NCBI GenBank assembly: GCA_963921825.1
Contig: OY997591.1
Location: forward strand, 51,543,825 to 51,607,824
Length of the DNA: 64,000 bases
Reading direction: 5' to 3'
Source: Erodium maritimum
Taxonomy: Eukaryota; Streptophyta; Magnoliopsida; Geraniales; Geraniaceae
Part shown: positions 1 through 11,939 of the stretch, piece by piece
Position numbering within the stretch: position 1 is the first letter of the stretch
Layout of the letters: every line of letters starts with the position of its first letter
Notes under the pieces: model-generated
The model's input: only the letters and a program-made list of their open reading frames with translations
What the model was told of the DNA's origin: nothing
The model's database searches: none
Made by a program: the position numbers and the translations under genes

Positions 1-22
1 GCGTCTTCTTCTACTTCTGCGT

Positions 23-1387
23 GTGCACACATTTCAAGACACATCGCCGCCGCTTCTTCTCTCTCCCTCGTCTCTCGTTCTCGTCTCTCTCTCTCCCGAC
101 CTCACCACCACCGGACTTTTCTCCCCCGTCTGCAAATCGAACCGTGTCGGTGACAAGCATGGGACGCCGCGCCGTAGATCCCTCGCCTGGTTCTCTCTTA
201 CTGATTGCATACATGTTGATATTGAGGCTAGAGTGCATGCCTCTATTGATTTATCTGCTGATGATTTGAGAGCTAGTAGCTTCGTAATTTCATTGCCTAT
301 TGATACTGATGATATTATAGACCCTGTTGGGAGGGGCAGTGATTCCGTGGATACTACAATAGTTGATGATCTCCATAGAGGGATATTTGTAGTAGATGTC
401 AGTGGTACTGATAACTATGGTAATCCTAATATTGTTGTGAGAGCAGAAGATAGGGGGACAAAACCGAGATGTGCTAGTAAGGAGTTTTTGGCCCTTTTGG
501 CCTATATGAAGAACAAAGAGGCTAATGTCCTCATGACTAATTTGTTAGAGCAGACACCGACATCTCTATCCCTTCTTAGAGATAGTTTTATTCAAAGAGA
601 GAAGGACACCCCATATATGAATGGCAAGATGGTTATTATGGGTCCGGACAGTAGCTCTATTATTAGATGTACTATTCCACACAAGGAACGAGACCCTGGG
701 CGTTTCACAATCCCAGTGTTATTCAGAGAGTCTGATTTTGTTACTTCTTTATGTGATTTGGGATCAGGCGTTAGCTTGATGTCGTTATCTCTATACAATA
801 GGTTGGGGTTTGGTGATCTAGAGCCCGCAAATTTTACTTTGCAGTTGGCTGACAACTCTGTGTCTAGATCAGCATGTGTCGTAGAGGACATTTTGGTAAG
901 GGTTGGAGGATTGATGTTTCCTGTTGACTTTGTTGTCATGGACTATCCTGAGAACCCGTATGTACCACTCATATTGGGCCGACCTTTCTTGGCGCCAACT
1001 TCCACATGTATAGATGTGAAGGCTAGGACAGTCACAGTGAGTAGTGGGAGGACTAGCGCAGTCTTCTCCATGAGACATCCGAAGAGGTCACTCTGTTTGA
1101 GCATATCATCTGTACATGTAGTGCCTGACCCTGTTTGTGGGACTGTGCTCCTTAGAGTTTTAGTTGTTGAGGAGTCTTCCTCAGCATCATCTGGGAAGAA
1201 GTCCAGAAAGAAGAAGAGGAAGAGTCTCATGATGCTTAGATCAGAGCAGAGGAAGAAGCTGAAGGCTGGATGGTGTTGGTTGCCCGCTTCAGCTACTATT
1301 TGTTGGTCTTGTGTTGTATCTGCTTGTTACCCTGTTGTCTGCTCTTACTGCTGCCACGCCGCCAAGGAGGCGGTTGGTTTGAGTTGA
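23..1387 (+). CDS. Athila-like Ty3/Gypsy retrotransposon protease ORF (probably inactive)
   Basis: A 454-codon open frame. Its middle part reads as a retropepsin of the Athila type: an active-site block DLGSGVSLM near residue 245, a Ser/Ala-rich flap region, and the closing motif LILGRPFLA near residue 317. In the family the catalytic block is normally D-L/S/T-G-A-S; here the last two positions are S-G, so proteolysis is doubtful. The C-terminal third has a Lys/Arg-rich stretch (about residues 395-415) followed by Cys-rich sequence unlike a polymerase, so the frame has probably drifted out of the pol reading frame. The first 60 or so residues come from a CT-rich, 5'-UTR-like stretch and may not belong to the element, so the start is uncertain. 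No reverse transcriptase follows. It is a retroelement fragment, not a host gene. Confidence 0.6.
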   Translation: MHTFQDTSPPLLLSPSSLVLVSLSPDLTTTGLFSPVCKSNRVGDKHGTPRRRSLAWFSLTDCIHVDIEARVHASIDLSADDLRASSFVISLPIDTDDIIDPVGRGSDSVDTTIVDDLHRGIFVVDVSGTDNYGNPNIVVRAEDRGTKPRCASKEFLALLAYMKNKEANVLMTNLLEQTPTSLSLLRDSFIQREKDTPYMNGKMVIMGPDSSSIIRCTIPHKERDPGRFTIPVLFRESDFVTSLCDLGSGVSLMSLSLYNRLGFGDLEPANFTLQLADNSVSRSACVVEDILVRVGGLMFPVDFVVMDYPENPYVPLILGRPFLAPTSTCIDVKARTVTVSSGRTSAVFSMRHPKRSLCLSISSVHVVPDPVCGTVLLRVLVVEESSSASSGKKSRKKKRKSLMMLRSEQRKKLKAGWCWLPASATICWSCVVSACYPVVCSYCCHAAKEAVGLS

Positions 1388-2212
1388 GGAGTTTCTGCGG
1401 TCATTGTGTCTCCACCCGTCGAGCTAGCAACGTTAAACTTAGCGCTTCCTATGAAGCAACCCAGATGATTCTATCATTTTTCCTTTATTTGATTTATTTT
1501 TATTTTTATTTTTATTGGGTCGTTGTAGTATTTTACCCATCATTTTCTTATGTTGGTTTGCTCATAATGCAGGAGTGGAGATTGGAGAGCATGTACCAGA
1601 TATATTATGGGCTGAGCTAGTTGTTTAAAGCTCGCCCAACCATATCCCACCTGCCAAACCAATCGTAGAGCATTGATTTTCTCCCTCATTCTTCAGTTAT
1701 GCTTGGAGCTACTTATGCACAGGGACGGTAACTATGTTCCTTTCGAGCTTTTTATGTTTACATACTCCTTGATATGGTGTTGTGTGCTGGAGACGCTGAG
1801 CGTCCGCTGATGTGCTGAAAATTTAATATTATACCTTGCATAACATTTCACATCACATTATTGCATATTCTAGATATTGACACACTTTAAGTGTGGGGGA
1901 GGGGATGCATATTATGTTATTGGAAAGGGTGAAATTTACTACATGCTAAGTCTTGCATGTTAATTTAGAATCATCTGCATTCATGTTTTGGTTGAGTTTT
2001 TGTTTTGTGTGTAAACATTGGATAAGCAGTTTTGGCCAATATGAGTAAACCGGGAGTAGAATTCTTTTCATTGTGGAATGAATGAAGGATTTATTGTTGG
2101 TAGTGTTAATGAGTTGTATATTGTGTTCATGCTTTATGACATATCGGGTACAAAATGATTATGCAATACTAGATGCCTTAGAGTTCTTTGAAAAGGCGGT
2201 CACACCAAATGT
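1388..2212 (+). mobile_element. Athila-like element, 3' non-coding remnant
   Basis: No coding frame of note. Two short blocks recur in the untranslated 3' parts of plant Athila-type elements: a GCGCTTCC...GCAACCC block at 1442-1463, and a purine-rich TTAAGTGTGGGGGAGG block at 1887-1903, which resembles an internal polypurine tract. T-rich sequence lies at 1495-1516. I see no LTR end. The stretch probably continues the element of the preceding ORF and resumes after the retroposon insertion at 2213. Confidence 0.45.
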
Positions 2213-3258
2213 TTTTTTTTGGATAAGCTCATAAAATTTTATTAAAAAAAGAAGGATCCAAGGAGGATCGATCCAGAACACAACCATAACAGAGAAGCTC
2301 TCAGTTGTAGCTGCGGGAACAAACCCCGAGAAAAGAGCAATCCCGAAACAAAAAGAAACACAAAGTCAACCATCAATACCCCACTCATTATCTTCAGATG
2401 TCAAGGTCGGGTCATCGAAAGCTTTAGCTTCATGAGCCAACTTAGCAGCTTGAGTTTGTTGTATAATCTGCTTTCCAATGTCCACAGGATTTACAAATCT
2501 CTCCCGACTCCTAGAATGGACTGGTATGATATGAGGGTATAATAATCCCCTAAGAACTTGGGAGGCTGACTATGACGGTTCGAAGTTTGAGAGGGCTGCT
2601 TCGAATGTCGACCCTTACTCAAAGGTTTAGGATTCAGAGGTTTAAGGAGGACCTCCTTCCATGGACTACTTGGAAAAACTCTGATCGGATCTCCCTTTTC
2701 AACCTGATGAGGCACAATAACTCCCGAAAAATCCACCTGTAATGGTGGAATTTGAGACACCAGGTCCGAAACCGACCCATTAGAATCTAGCATCGATTCT
2801 AATGGTTGGACCTTACCTAAAGGAAGAATTGGGCTTAAAACCAAAGCAGACTTAGGCCCATAAACCGAATCTGAGCTCCCTATTCGACCTGGGCTTTCGG
2901 CCCGAATTGCAGGCCCAATGTCTTCTTTTTCAGTCGCGTCCAGAACTTCGTCAATGCGGATCACTCGATCCTCCTTCCCCAAAACTCCATGTCCCGCGAT
3001 TACCTCAGCTGGAAGCGTATCAGAATCAATCCCAATCTCAGTTACAACCACCCGAGATACAAGGTGATTTGCTTCCGAAAAAACTGGCTGCTCCGAACGC
3101 CCAGTATCACGGGATTCACTGCCACTTGACGTTTCGCCGGAAGTAGCTTCGCCGGAAACTGGTACTGGCACGTAATCGATTAAACCAGTATGCTCACCAT
3201 TCTTTTGATCATCAAATTCTGGTTCTGCTCGGACTCCATTGCTAAAAATGTGCTTCTA
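2213..3258 (-). mobile_element. Retroposon (LINE-type) fragment, 5'-truncated
   Basis: On the - strand the segment ends at 2213 in a short A-tract preceded by an AATAAA-like block, the form of a retroposon 3' tail. Upstream lies an open frame from a stop near 3256 down to 2491, with an ATG-less start and many Ser, Pro, Val and Asp residues, like the C-terminal tail of a plant LINE ORF1 (after the zinc knuckle). No endonuclease or reverse transcriptase sequence is present. I could not find a clear target-site duplication, so the right boundary is approximate. Confidence 0.45.
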
Positions 3259-3829
3259 GGTTTACAGAATGGAGGGAGCATGATGAAGGAAAGTGGAGAG
3301 GTTATTTTTAATTGATTAGTTTCGAAATTTCTAGTATAAATACCCCTGGGGGGCTTAGGAAAAAGGGAATTAATTTGTATAGGAATTTAAAGTGAAATGT
3401 CGAGTGTTGTACATCGTTAAGAAAAATGTAAAATGACCATTTTTGTAATACAAGAAGTTCTTGTCATCTTTCAGGTATTTCTAGTCTCAGTTGTTTGCAT
3501 TCTTTATATGTTTGTAGTTTTCATGACAACCATTTTATCTGCATATATATAAGATGTGCATGAGTAAATAAAGATTGTGAATTTGGGATTTTAGTTCGTA
3601 ATATGTGTTTATGAGTAGCATATGAATGACTATTATGTGTGTCACAGGAGAAAATGCATGCAAGCTTAACGAGTAGTTATTTTGACTTAGGGTCGATCTG
3701 GACCTTAAGCGACATTCTAGTGGTCAAAAGCGAGTGGGTCTTGTAAAGTAGTGCGTTCACGGTTGTTCAATGCTACGAGTAAATACTATTACAAATCTAT
3801 AATCCTAGGTTAGTTTCTCATCATATGTA
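3259..3829. other. Non-coding stretch, no gene seen
   Basis: AT-rich sequence with no frame over 60 codons and no recognised repeat. It may be further Athila-like 3' sequence displaced by the retroposon at 2213-3258, but this is inference only. Confidence 0.3.
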
Positions 3830-5542
3830 GGGTAAACTTCACCTCACTACCCTAAAAATACTTGGGTTTCATCTCACTACCCTAACCAAACTTTGTTGCA
3901 CCTCACTACCCTAACGAAACTTTAAATGTCGATTTAGTACCTACCGTTAATTTTCTATCTATTTTTGGATGGAAAAGCTCATGTGCACTGCACATAACCC
4001 TACTTTTTTGTAAAAAAATACCAAAACTACCTTCTGTCACATTTAAATTCTAAATAGTCATCTCTCACTCTGTACCACACAGTACACTCGCCTCTCTCTC
4101 ACCTTACTCTCAGCCACCAAACCTCCTCATCATCACCGGCAAATCAAACTCCGGCGACATCAAATCGACACAGAGGCTGGGAAGAGAGGAACGGAACCAG
4201 ACTGATTTGTAATTTGAGTTCAATTTTGTCTCATCTCTTCTTATACTTCTCTCTTCTTTTCAATTTTTTGGTATTAGGGTTTGTGATTTTTGAGTTGTAG
4301 TGGTGAGGGTTGAGTTGCAATGGTCTGAAAAAGTTGGGGGATTGTAATAAAAGGATTGGGTTTTTTTTTGTTTTCTGGGTTGTTTCGATTTTTGAGGTTT
4401 CACTCGTCGATTTTTGAGTTGTAGTGGTGAGGGTTGGGTTGTTCTCTGAAGTATATTGTGGATTAATTCATGAATTATCAATACAAAGGGAGGATGGTTG
4501 CTGCAAGTTGTTTTGCTTTTGATTGTATAGTTGCTTGATTTTGTGCTTGTATGGTTATTTTTTTTGTGTGAAAATTAATAAACATGGACCCACGAGATCG
4601 GTAAAGGCATGATGCAAAGGGTGTTCATGTTTCAGGGTGTTCATGAATTTTTTTTTTCTGGGTTCGGATTATGCAGATGCAAAGTGTTTTGGGGGAAAAT
4701 GGTGTTGTATCGTATCTATTGATAAACAAAATTTTAAATTTAAGAAATGAAAAGTAAAAAAAATAATTTTTTCTTTCTTCTCATCAAGTCACACGCACAT
4801 AGCACTCCTAAAATTAAAAACTGGAAGTTCAGTTGCACTTCCAAAATTAAAAACTGGAAGCTGAGTTGAAGAAGTTGAGTTGCAGAGATGAAAAAACTGA
4901 ATTTCTTAATTTAAAACTGAATTTTTGATAATAAAACTGAATTTTTAAAAATAAAACTGATTTTATAAAACAAAATTATTTTTTAAAAATAAAATCTGAT
5001 TTTAAAAAATAAAATCTGATTTTAAAAAATAAAATCTGTTTTTTAAAATAAAATATTATTTTTTTTAAAAAGTGAGTTTAAAAAAATAAAATCTGATTTT
5101 TTTCAAAATAAATCTAAATTTTATTAAGGTAATTTCTGAATTTTTAAAAATAAAAACTGTTCTTTTTTAAAAAAAAATGATTCTTCGAAAATAAAATATG
5201 ACTTTTTAGAATGAAAATTGATTTTAAAAAATAAAAATAAAAATTTAAAAAAAATCTAATTTTCTAAAGAATAAACTGATTTTTTTAAATCAAAAACTGA
5301 TTTATATAAAATAAATAAATAAATAATTTTTTAAAAACAAATTGCATGCTTTTGAAAATTTTAGTGTTAGGGAGGGGTATTTTGGACTTTTTACCATTTT
5401 CCATCCAAAATGGATGTCAAGTTGATGGCGGGTATGAAAATGCAACTAAAAGTTTCGTTAGGATAGTGAGGTGCAACAAAGTTTGGTTAGGGTAGTGAGA
5501 TGAAATCCAAGTATTCTTAGGGTAGTGAAATGAAGTTTACCC
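3830..5542. mobile_element. TIR DNA element with long inverted ends carrying CCCTAA units
   Basis: Both ends begin GGGTAAACTTCA and form terminal inverted repeats of about 110 bp, extending with gaps to about 150 bp (left 3830-3980, right about 5395-5542). Each arm contains three spaced copies of a block built on CTCACTACCCTAA. The interior holds a short GC-richer part (4060-4250) that looks like a 5' untranslated leader, then a very AT-rich tract. No transposase is visible, so it is non-autonomous. No clear target duplication was found and the superfamily is unassigned; Mutator-like is possible from arm length. Confidence 0.7.
4740..5335. repeat. AT-rich degenerate tandem repeat
   Basis: A roughly 20-25 bp unit alternating an AAACTGATTTT-like core with A/T runs is repeated many times with heavy drift. 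It lies inside the TIR element at 3830-5542. The same type of core recurs in the arms of the separate element at 11025-14424, suggesting the two elements are related or gained the same filler. Confidence 0.6.
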
Positions 5543-6607
5543 TCAAAATTATAAACTCTTTGCTTTCATTTCTTATTCTTGATGTCGTACTATTGAACTA
5601 CACTCCTATCAATCTTAATTACTTCGAACCGAGGTACTTGAATAACGGACACGATAAAAAGTGTATGTCTATTATTTTAAGTATAATATTCAGACTTATC
5701 ATCCGATTACTACTTAACCAGTAATACATTTGTCAAGCATTTTTTCCCACATATCAAAACCAGAGGATGGCAAGCAATTTGGTAACAATTTGTTCCCTAT
5801 TTTTCATTTGATTATTGGAGTTTGTGCAGCTGGTTGACCAGTTTCTAGAAGATCAGATTTATGATGGCAAAACACATAATGTGCATATAACAAAATTTTG
5901 TATCCAATATTAAGTGTCGACGAAGTTCTCCTCTTTCGTAAAACATAAGAAAATGATTTTATCGTGCTTCTCCTTAATTAGACCAAGTGTACATATGTAG
6001 ACAAGGAAGATTTTTAATCCAACATTAAGTGTCAATGAAGTTCTTCTCTTTAAAAAAAAAGTTTATTAGCTCGTGACTTCTTAATTAGGCAAAAGTATTG
6101 GAAGCTTCTCGGGCATATGGGCTTGGGCTAATCTCCATTTTTGACACGTTCAAATTTTCGGAACCTTGGCGTTAAACATATCTTATAGTAAACAAAGTAA
6201 GAAATCACATAATGAGTTAAAAGAAAATTGACATAAAAATGGAATAAAACTCCAAAGGGCAAGACTTTTAGGGCATGAATATGATGTGACGCGGCCTGGA
6301 ATTGGTCGTCTATTATTTTGAATTAAATAAAGGAATTGGTGATATAAATCTAGAGAAGCTTCCATTGCGAATCCATTAATTATTCTCCATGTTAATATAT
6401 AATATATAAATAATAAATAAGATAATAGTAAAAACCCAATTTTCAATATCATGGCGAGTCTTAGGTGCCGTGCTGTGCACTTAGTCCAGGAGAAACTTCC
6501 GAAACTAGTTTTGGTCACTCAATATAATACAAACTAAAACTAGTTTTGGTCACTCAATATAATACAAACTAAAGAAGAAACCAAGCAAAATTATCTTTCA
6601 TCTATTG
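5543..6607. other. Non-coding stretch with two small direct repeats
   Basis: No gene seen. A block with the core AAGTGTC(G/A)A(C/T)GAAGTTCT occurs at about 5910-5935 and again near 6025-6050. A 35-bp unit beginning AAACTAGTTTTGG is present twice in tandem at 6502-6571. Confidence 0.5.
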
Positions 6608-7800
6608 TTTTTTTTGAACGAATGGTGTAATTATTATTAAAATATGAAATCAATTACGAACGAGTGCGTCAGGACTATTATTCCCTGACCACTAAAAAAT
6701 AACAGACATAGAACATAATTGTTCGCGGTTCTTTTAACATTATAACCGTTATAAACGGTATTGAAACGCCACGAAGGCATGAAGAAAAGGTGGGGATTGG
6801 AAAACGAAACTGGAAGTCCTACACAATATAGTGCCTAAATGCTACATCTGGGGGGCGAAGCGATCGAACTTGAACTGCATAAGTTGTATTGGGAGGATAT
6901 ACGTGAATCCAGGTTCCCTCCTTGGAAAAATCCCTGATTCTATGCTCTCTTTTTTCACTAGAAGGTGCAATTTCATTAAGTTAGATTATCAACTACAAGT
7001 GAGTGCATCAGGAGAAATTTTTGACCACGAAGAACAGATATAAAACACAATTTGTTCGCTATTCTTTTAACATTATAAACGTCGACGACACTATAAGAAA
7101 ATCCATATAGGCCAGTGCCATATAGGCAGGAAGGAAAGGTGGGAGATGAGGAAACGGTACTGTAAGTCTTGCTGCAAAACCTGGCCAAGCATTGCATCAA
7201 TAGTAGGAGCCAACGCTGCATATGGGGGCAAAACGACCAAATTTGAACTGCAGTAGTTGTATTAGGAGGATATACGCGAAACAAGGCTCCCTCCTAAGAA
7301 AAGTCCATGAATATCTGCTCGCTAGTTTTTGACCTTGCAAAAACGAAATCAGATAAAATAAAAATGACCCACTCGATTAACCAGATCCAGAATAGAGAGA
7401 GGTCGAGGAGGGTGCGGTGGTGGAGGCCAGGGAGATGGACGTGACAGTGGCAGCGGCTTCAGAGGCGGTTTCAAAGGCGGCTACGGCTTCAGAGACGCCA
7501 GTGAAGGATTCAGAAACAAAGAGGATCGATCAGAAGATGGCGGAGATTGTAGAGGCGAATGGGATGCAAACACCGGAGGTAGAGGAATTGCCGAAGGATT
7601 TTGGCGAGGGAGATCGCCGCCCGGAGATAAATTCCTCTCCAACCCAATTCGAGAGGAATTTGAAGGTTGAGAATAACACCATGGCAGCGGAGTAGAGGAA
7701 CCAGAACGACGCTGGGAGGACTTTGATCGGCTAGGCTGGGGTGGCTCGCGAGGAGGCGGCATCAAAACCCTAGTAGAGCTCTCTGTCATCTTTTTAATTA
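6608..7800 (-). mobile_element. ORF1-only retroposon, copy 1 with duplicated 3' end
   Basis: On the - strand it runs from a start codon at 7789 to an A-tract at 6608-6615 preceded by CGTTC, the same 3' signature as the copies at 8452 and 13938. The 3' third is present twice: 6616-6958 and 6959-7330 share the order of conserved blocks (a TGATGCACT/TGACGCACT core, a GGAGGATATACG block, a ...GAACTGCA block). The 5' part encodes a Pro/Ser-rich N-terminus (7789-7481) without a recognisable domain. No EN or RT is present, so it would depend on a partner LINE. Confidence 0.55.
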
Positions 7801-7839
7801 TTTGTTTTTAAAAAAATAGTAATAGATACTTGCTTCCCC

Positions 7840-8300
7840 TGATTATATGCTCACTAGTCATTTACACTGCAAAGACGAAATCAGATAAAATAAAAAAGAC
7901 GCACTCGATTAGTCAGATAAATAATCGAGAGAGGGGTCGAGGAAGTTGCGGTGGTGGAGACCAGGGAGAAGGATGCGCCGACGGCGGTTTTAGAGATGGT
8001 AGTGGCGGCTTCAAAGATGACGACAACGCCTTCAGAGACGTCAGAGATCGATCAGAAGGGAGGATCTGATACAAGGAGATCGTAGAGCTCCGAGACGGTG
8101 AGGTCAATTGATGTCGAGGTTAGACAGACGACAACCATCGGAGTTGCAGAGGGGGGACTGAACAAGGTTGGGAGATGCTTCGTTGGTGGCGGGAGGAAAC
8201 CAACGTCGTGGTGGCTAGTGACGAATCGAAAGAAACCCTAACAAAAAAAAACTCTAGAAGAACCCCTAGGAGAGATACAAGAAAGAGGATGGATATGAAA
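7840..8300 (-). mobile_element. ORF1-only retroposon, 5' fragment (copy 2)
   Basis: The segment 7845-8075 is a diverged direct copy of 7310-7560, sharing an AGACGAAATCAGATAAAATA core and the Gly/Ser-rich coding stretch. It keeps only the 5' region of the retroposon family described at 6608-7800 and 8452-10690. It is either a separate truncated insertion or half of a segmental duplication. Confidence 0.45.
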
Positions 8301-8451
8301 AGGAAAAAAGAACCATGATATAGGCTATGACTATAACCATAGTCATAACCATGATTTTCTTCATATGGAGGCTTTCTCTAAAAAAGAACTTTCTAGGTTT
8401 TGATTTCTTCATTTCAGCTTATGCAAGACTTTCTTTAATTCTTTTTTGAAC

Positions 8452-10690
8452 GAAAAGCTGAAGATATTATTTATATTCAAAAACCATTACATTGTTGTGC
8501 ATCAGGGAACAAGCTCCCTGATCACTTAAGAAGAACAATACGGAACTAAAGTTCACAAATCCTTTTTCTACTAGAACTGCCACTAGCGGTGTTTTAGTGC
8601 CATAAAGGCCATAACCGAAAGCGGGAAATGCGAAGATGATACTGGAAATCCTTCTCTGAAAATTGTCGCAGCAGTAATAGCCAAGGATTTCAACAGCACT
8701 GGTGGGAAGTAATGCATCGCCATAGGACCCCTCCCTAGGCCAGTACCTTATGTTTGGATGATCTAACAATTCTTCTGGCAAGGCTGCTTCCCCTTACTCT
8801 CTTGATCATCCCGAGGTGCTCCAGCTGCCGACCTCTTAAGTGACCCAGACCCTATCTCAGCAGCACCCACAGTCCACCAAGTAATGGGCGCTGGATTTTC
8901 AGTGGTAAGTCCGCCAAGGGACGGACTGATCACCATCTTGGTATTACCCCGAGGCATGTGTTGCGTAGGTACAGTGCTCGGGGAAACCGGGGGCTCCTTC
9001 CAAGGGATAAAGAGCCCTTCAGTACAGTTCTCTGGGGAATCAACCTAGAGTTGTGTGGATGGGTCGGCTCAGGGTTCACCTCCTAATCTGTGGCATAGGT
9101 CTTCACATGCTTATCCTTGTGATACTCTATAAGGGACGAATCATACCTGAGGGTGCCGCGTATTTCCCATGAGCACTCCTTGAGAACATGAACCAGACGC
9201 CCACAATTATAACAGAAGTGAGAGAGCTTGGTATAGGTCAGGTCCACCTTCACCGGGTCCGGAAACTCCCTGAAGCGAAGTGTCACGCCTCGCCGGAGTG
9301 GACGGTCAATGAGGTAACAGAACTGAACCCGCATCGTTCCTCCCCAGCACATACCCCATTTGTCGCTAGGTACGACGATCGCGTTCCCCAGGGCATCCCC
9401 GATCGTCATTCCCAATCCCTTCGTACAAAGTAGGGGTGGCAGGCCTCGGACGTGCGCCCACAGTTGCACACGATCCAACTCCGGCAAATCTCGAGCACAA
9501 GGATCCAAGTCCCTTAACATAATTGCCCGACCATTAAAGCATCAGGGTTCATGGTCCCGAACCCACGCCCGAGCATCTGCCAAGCAAAAATAGAACCCAA
9601 ACAGCCCCGGGCCCAGCTCCTTGACGACCAAACCCGTCGCCGCCTGTCCTCACGCCGTGGTGATGACTCTAAGGAGAGTCTCCTTCCGAGGCGGTGCCGG
9701 CGACCAAAGCTTTCCGACCATGCCCCACTCCCTCTTAGTAATGGCCGTGGAGATGGCTGAAGAGAAGGGTATCAAGACCTCAACCTCGTCTTCATCCTCG
9801 ATCGAGCACGAGTACACGCCGTCTTAAAGAGCAGCGAGAGAGGCCCAGATATCAGTGTCCCCGCCTCTGGGGGTAACGGGGAATCATCCAAACACAGGAC
9901 TCCCGATCGGCCCCGACACATGCCAGGCGGCGTCGTTAGGCAGGCAGGTATGAGCGGGGTCCTATCCCTATTAGGAAGACACCATCCCAGCCCTATTGAT
10001 TTTTCACAGTCCTCAGAAGCTCCTTCATCGGAGTCTTCCCTTTAGCCGGATCACGAATGAGGGGCGGTGGTGACGCAACAGCCAAAGGCGGGACCGCAAC
10101 CCTAGGAGATAGATCCCTCCGGCAAGAGGGTACGCAGTAGGAGGAGACGAAGTGGCCGCCATAAGAGGCAGACCACCACCGGTAGATGGTGGTCCAGTAG
10201 GATCTGGAACAGCCAAAACCCTAGGAGTCAGGGCCCCAACTAGTTCCTAGGGAGGAGTAGGTGAAGCAAGAGCCAAGGGCGGTGCTAGCGGCGGTGGATG
10301 ATAATTGCTTGAAGAGGAAGCAATACGCCTAGAACGCCTTCCCCTTCACGGTTTTGAAATCGTCGGCATGGGAGACTAAGAGCCCATGGAGAGCGGGACC
10401 AAAGCCATCGAGATTTCGGTAGAGGAGATCGGTTGCACAGGGACATCGGTTGAGGAAGCAGACTGGTGTATTGGCTTCAATCTCCTCCTCCTTCGAGTCT
10501 CATCCCCCTCACCCGACACGGACTGTGAGGGAGGAGATTGGATGGGACCTGTGAACACGGGGGCAGCGTGGCTGATCGTGTCAGCGACAGGAGCACCAGG
10601 TGGCGGCATGAAACACGGGAGAGTGGCGGCAAGTGCATGAGGGAGCTCCACAACGATAAACGGTTAAGACTAGAGAGGGAGGCTCGATAT
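8452..10690 (-). mobile_element. ORF1-only retroposon with gag-like zinc-knuckle protein (copy 3)
   Basis: The - strand 3' end carries the family signature: a TGATCAGGGAG...TGATGCAC block, then CTTTTCGTTC and a short A-run at 8452. The 5' end is near 10690, just upstream of an ATG at 10651 whose context (GGAGCTCCC) matches the copy at 12015. About 2.2 kb is present, and between ORF1 and the A-tail there is no endonuclease or reverse transcriptase. Plant LINEs normally carry both in ORF2, so this is a non-autonomous or internally deleted form. Confidence 0.65.
9083..10651 (-). pseudogene. Retroposon ORF1 (DUF4283/zf-CCHC_4-type nucleic-acid-binding protein), decayed
   Basis: The N-terminus starts MELPHALAATLPC at 10651 and stays open to about 10376. 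The better-preserved part lies at 9520-9083. It contains the V-x-GLP-x-L-C-x4-G...IG-x-LG pattern of plant LINE ORF1 proteins, then the zinc knuckle CYNCGRLVHVLKEC (C-x2-C-x4-H-x4-C, positions about 9205-9165). Family knowledge: such proteins bind retroposon RNA and act as a gag-like chaperone in the RNP. Between the two parts (10376-9520) the frame is broken by stops and shifts, so a full protein is not made. The knuckle residues themselves are intact. Confidence 0.6.
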
Positions 10691-11024
10691 ACGAGAAATA
10701 AGACTTTCTTTAATCTATTGTTGATAGGAAAGAATTATAGGTGAAAACGAGTCTTATTTGCGGCCTCAATTAATAACAAACATATATTATTTTTGTTCAC
10801 ATATCTGTACCAGCGCAACTTGTTTAAAAAATGAACTAATTATTATTCAATTGTAAAATTAATATGAATTATTTTTGTTATGGGATTGGGATCGACGTGT
10901 TGAGAATATTTACTCAATTAGGAGAAAATTGAATCTATTAAACAAATCATTCAAAGTTTTAAACGAATGGAGTAAATTTCAAAAGCTGTAAGGGTAAAAT
11001 AAAAAACTAACTCAATAAATAAAA
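10691..11024. other. AT-rich spacer
   Basis: No coding frame or recognised repeat. It lies between the retroposon at 8452-10690 and the TIR element starting at 11025. Confidence 0.4.
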
Positions 11025-11939
11025 GGGAAAATTACAGGTGCATACTACGATTATCTAATGTATACCGTTAAGTTTTTTGTAACTAATATATACTTGGATT
11101 TTTCAACATGCAACAAAAAGCCCTTTTCGTCAGTTTTTATTCATTTTTTGTTAAATTTTTGTAAAATGACTAAAATATCCATAGTTACCATCATACCCTG
11201 ATTTTTATTAAATGCAATTAAGAAAAAAAATTATATAAATAATAATAATAGTTTTAAAATAAATCACTAATTTAACATCTCATTAATTTATTTAAATTTA
11301 TTTTTTTTAAAAATCATATTTTAATTTAACTTATTCAAATTATTTTTAAATTCTAAATATATTTTTAAAATTTTAAAATACTAATTTTTAAAAACGTATA
11401 AATTTATTATTTTTAATTTCAGATTATATTTTTAAAGAAAAATATCATTTTTTATTAAAATGAAATAAGTTATTATTTCTAATATTATTAAAAATCACTT
11501 TTATTCAGTTTTATTATTTAAAAATCAGATTTAATTATGAAAAATCAGATTTTTATTTTTAGAAAAATCATATTTTTTTAATAAAAAAATCGGTTTATTT
11601 TTAAAAAATAAAATTTCATTTTAAAAATCTAATTTTTGTTAAAAAAAAATCTGTTTTATTTTTAAAAATCATTTTGAATTATAAAAATCAGTTTTTATAT
11701 AGAATTCAATTTTTTTTAATATAATTTTTTTTTGTTTATTATATATCACTTTTTTTAATTCTTATTTTAAAGTGATATAGAATAACAAAAACTATTGTAT
11801 ATTTTTACAAACTGATTTTTATAACTAAAACTGATTTTTTTTTAAAAACATATTTTTTAAAAAGAAATTAGATTTTGTTTAAATGAAAACTGATTTTTAA
11901 AAAAATAAGACTCATGATTTCTTCAAAAGTTTTGCATAG

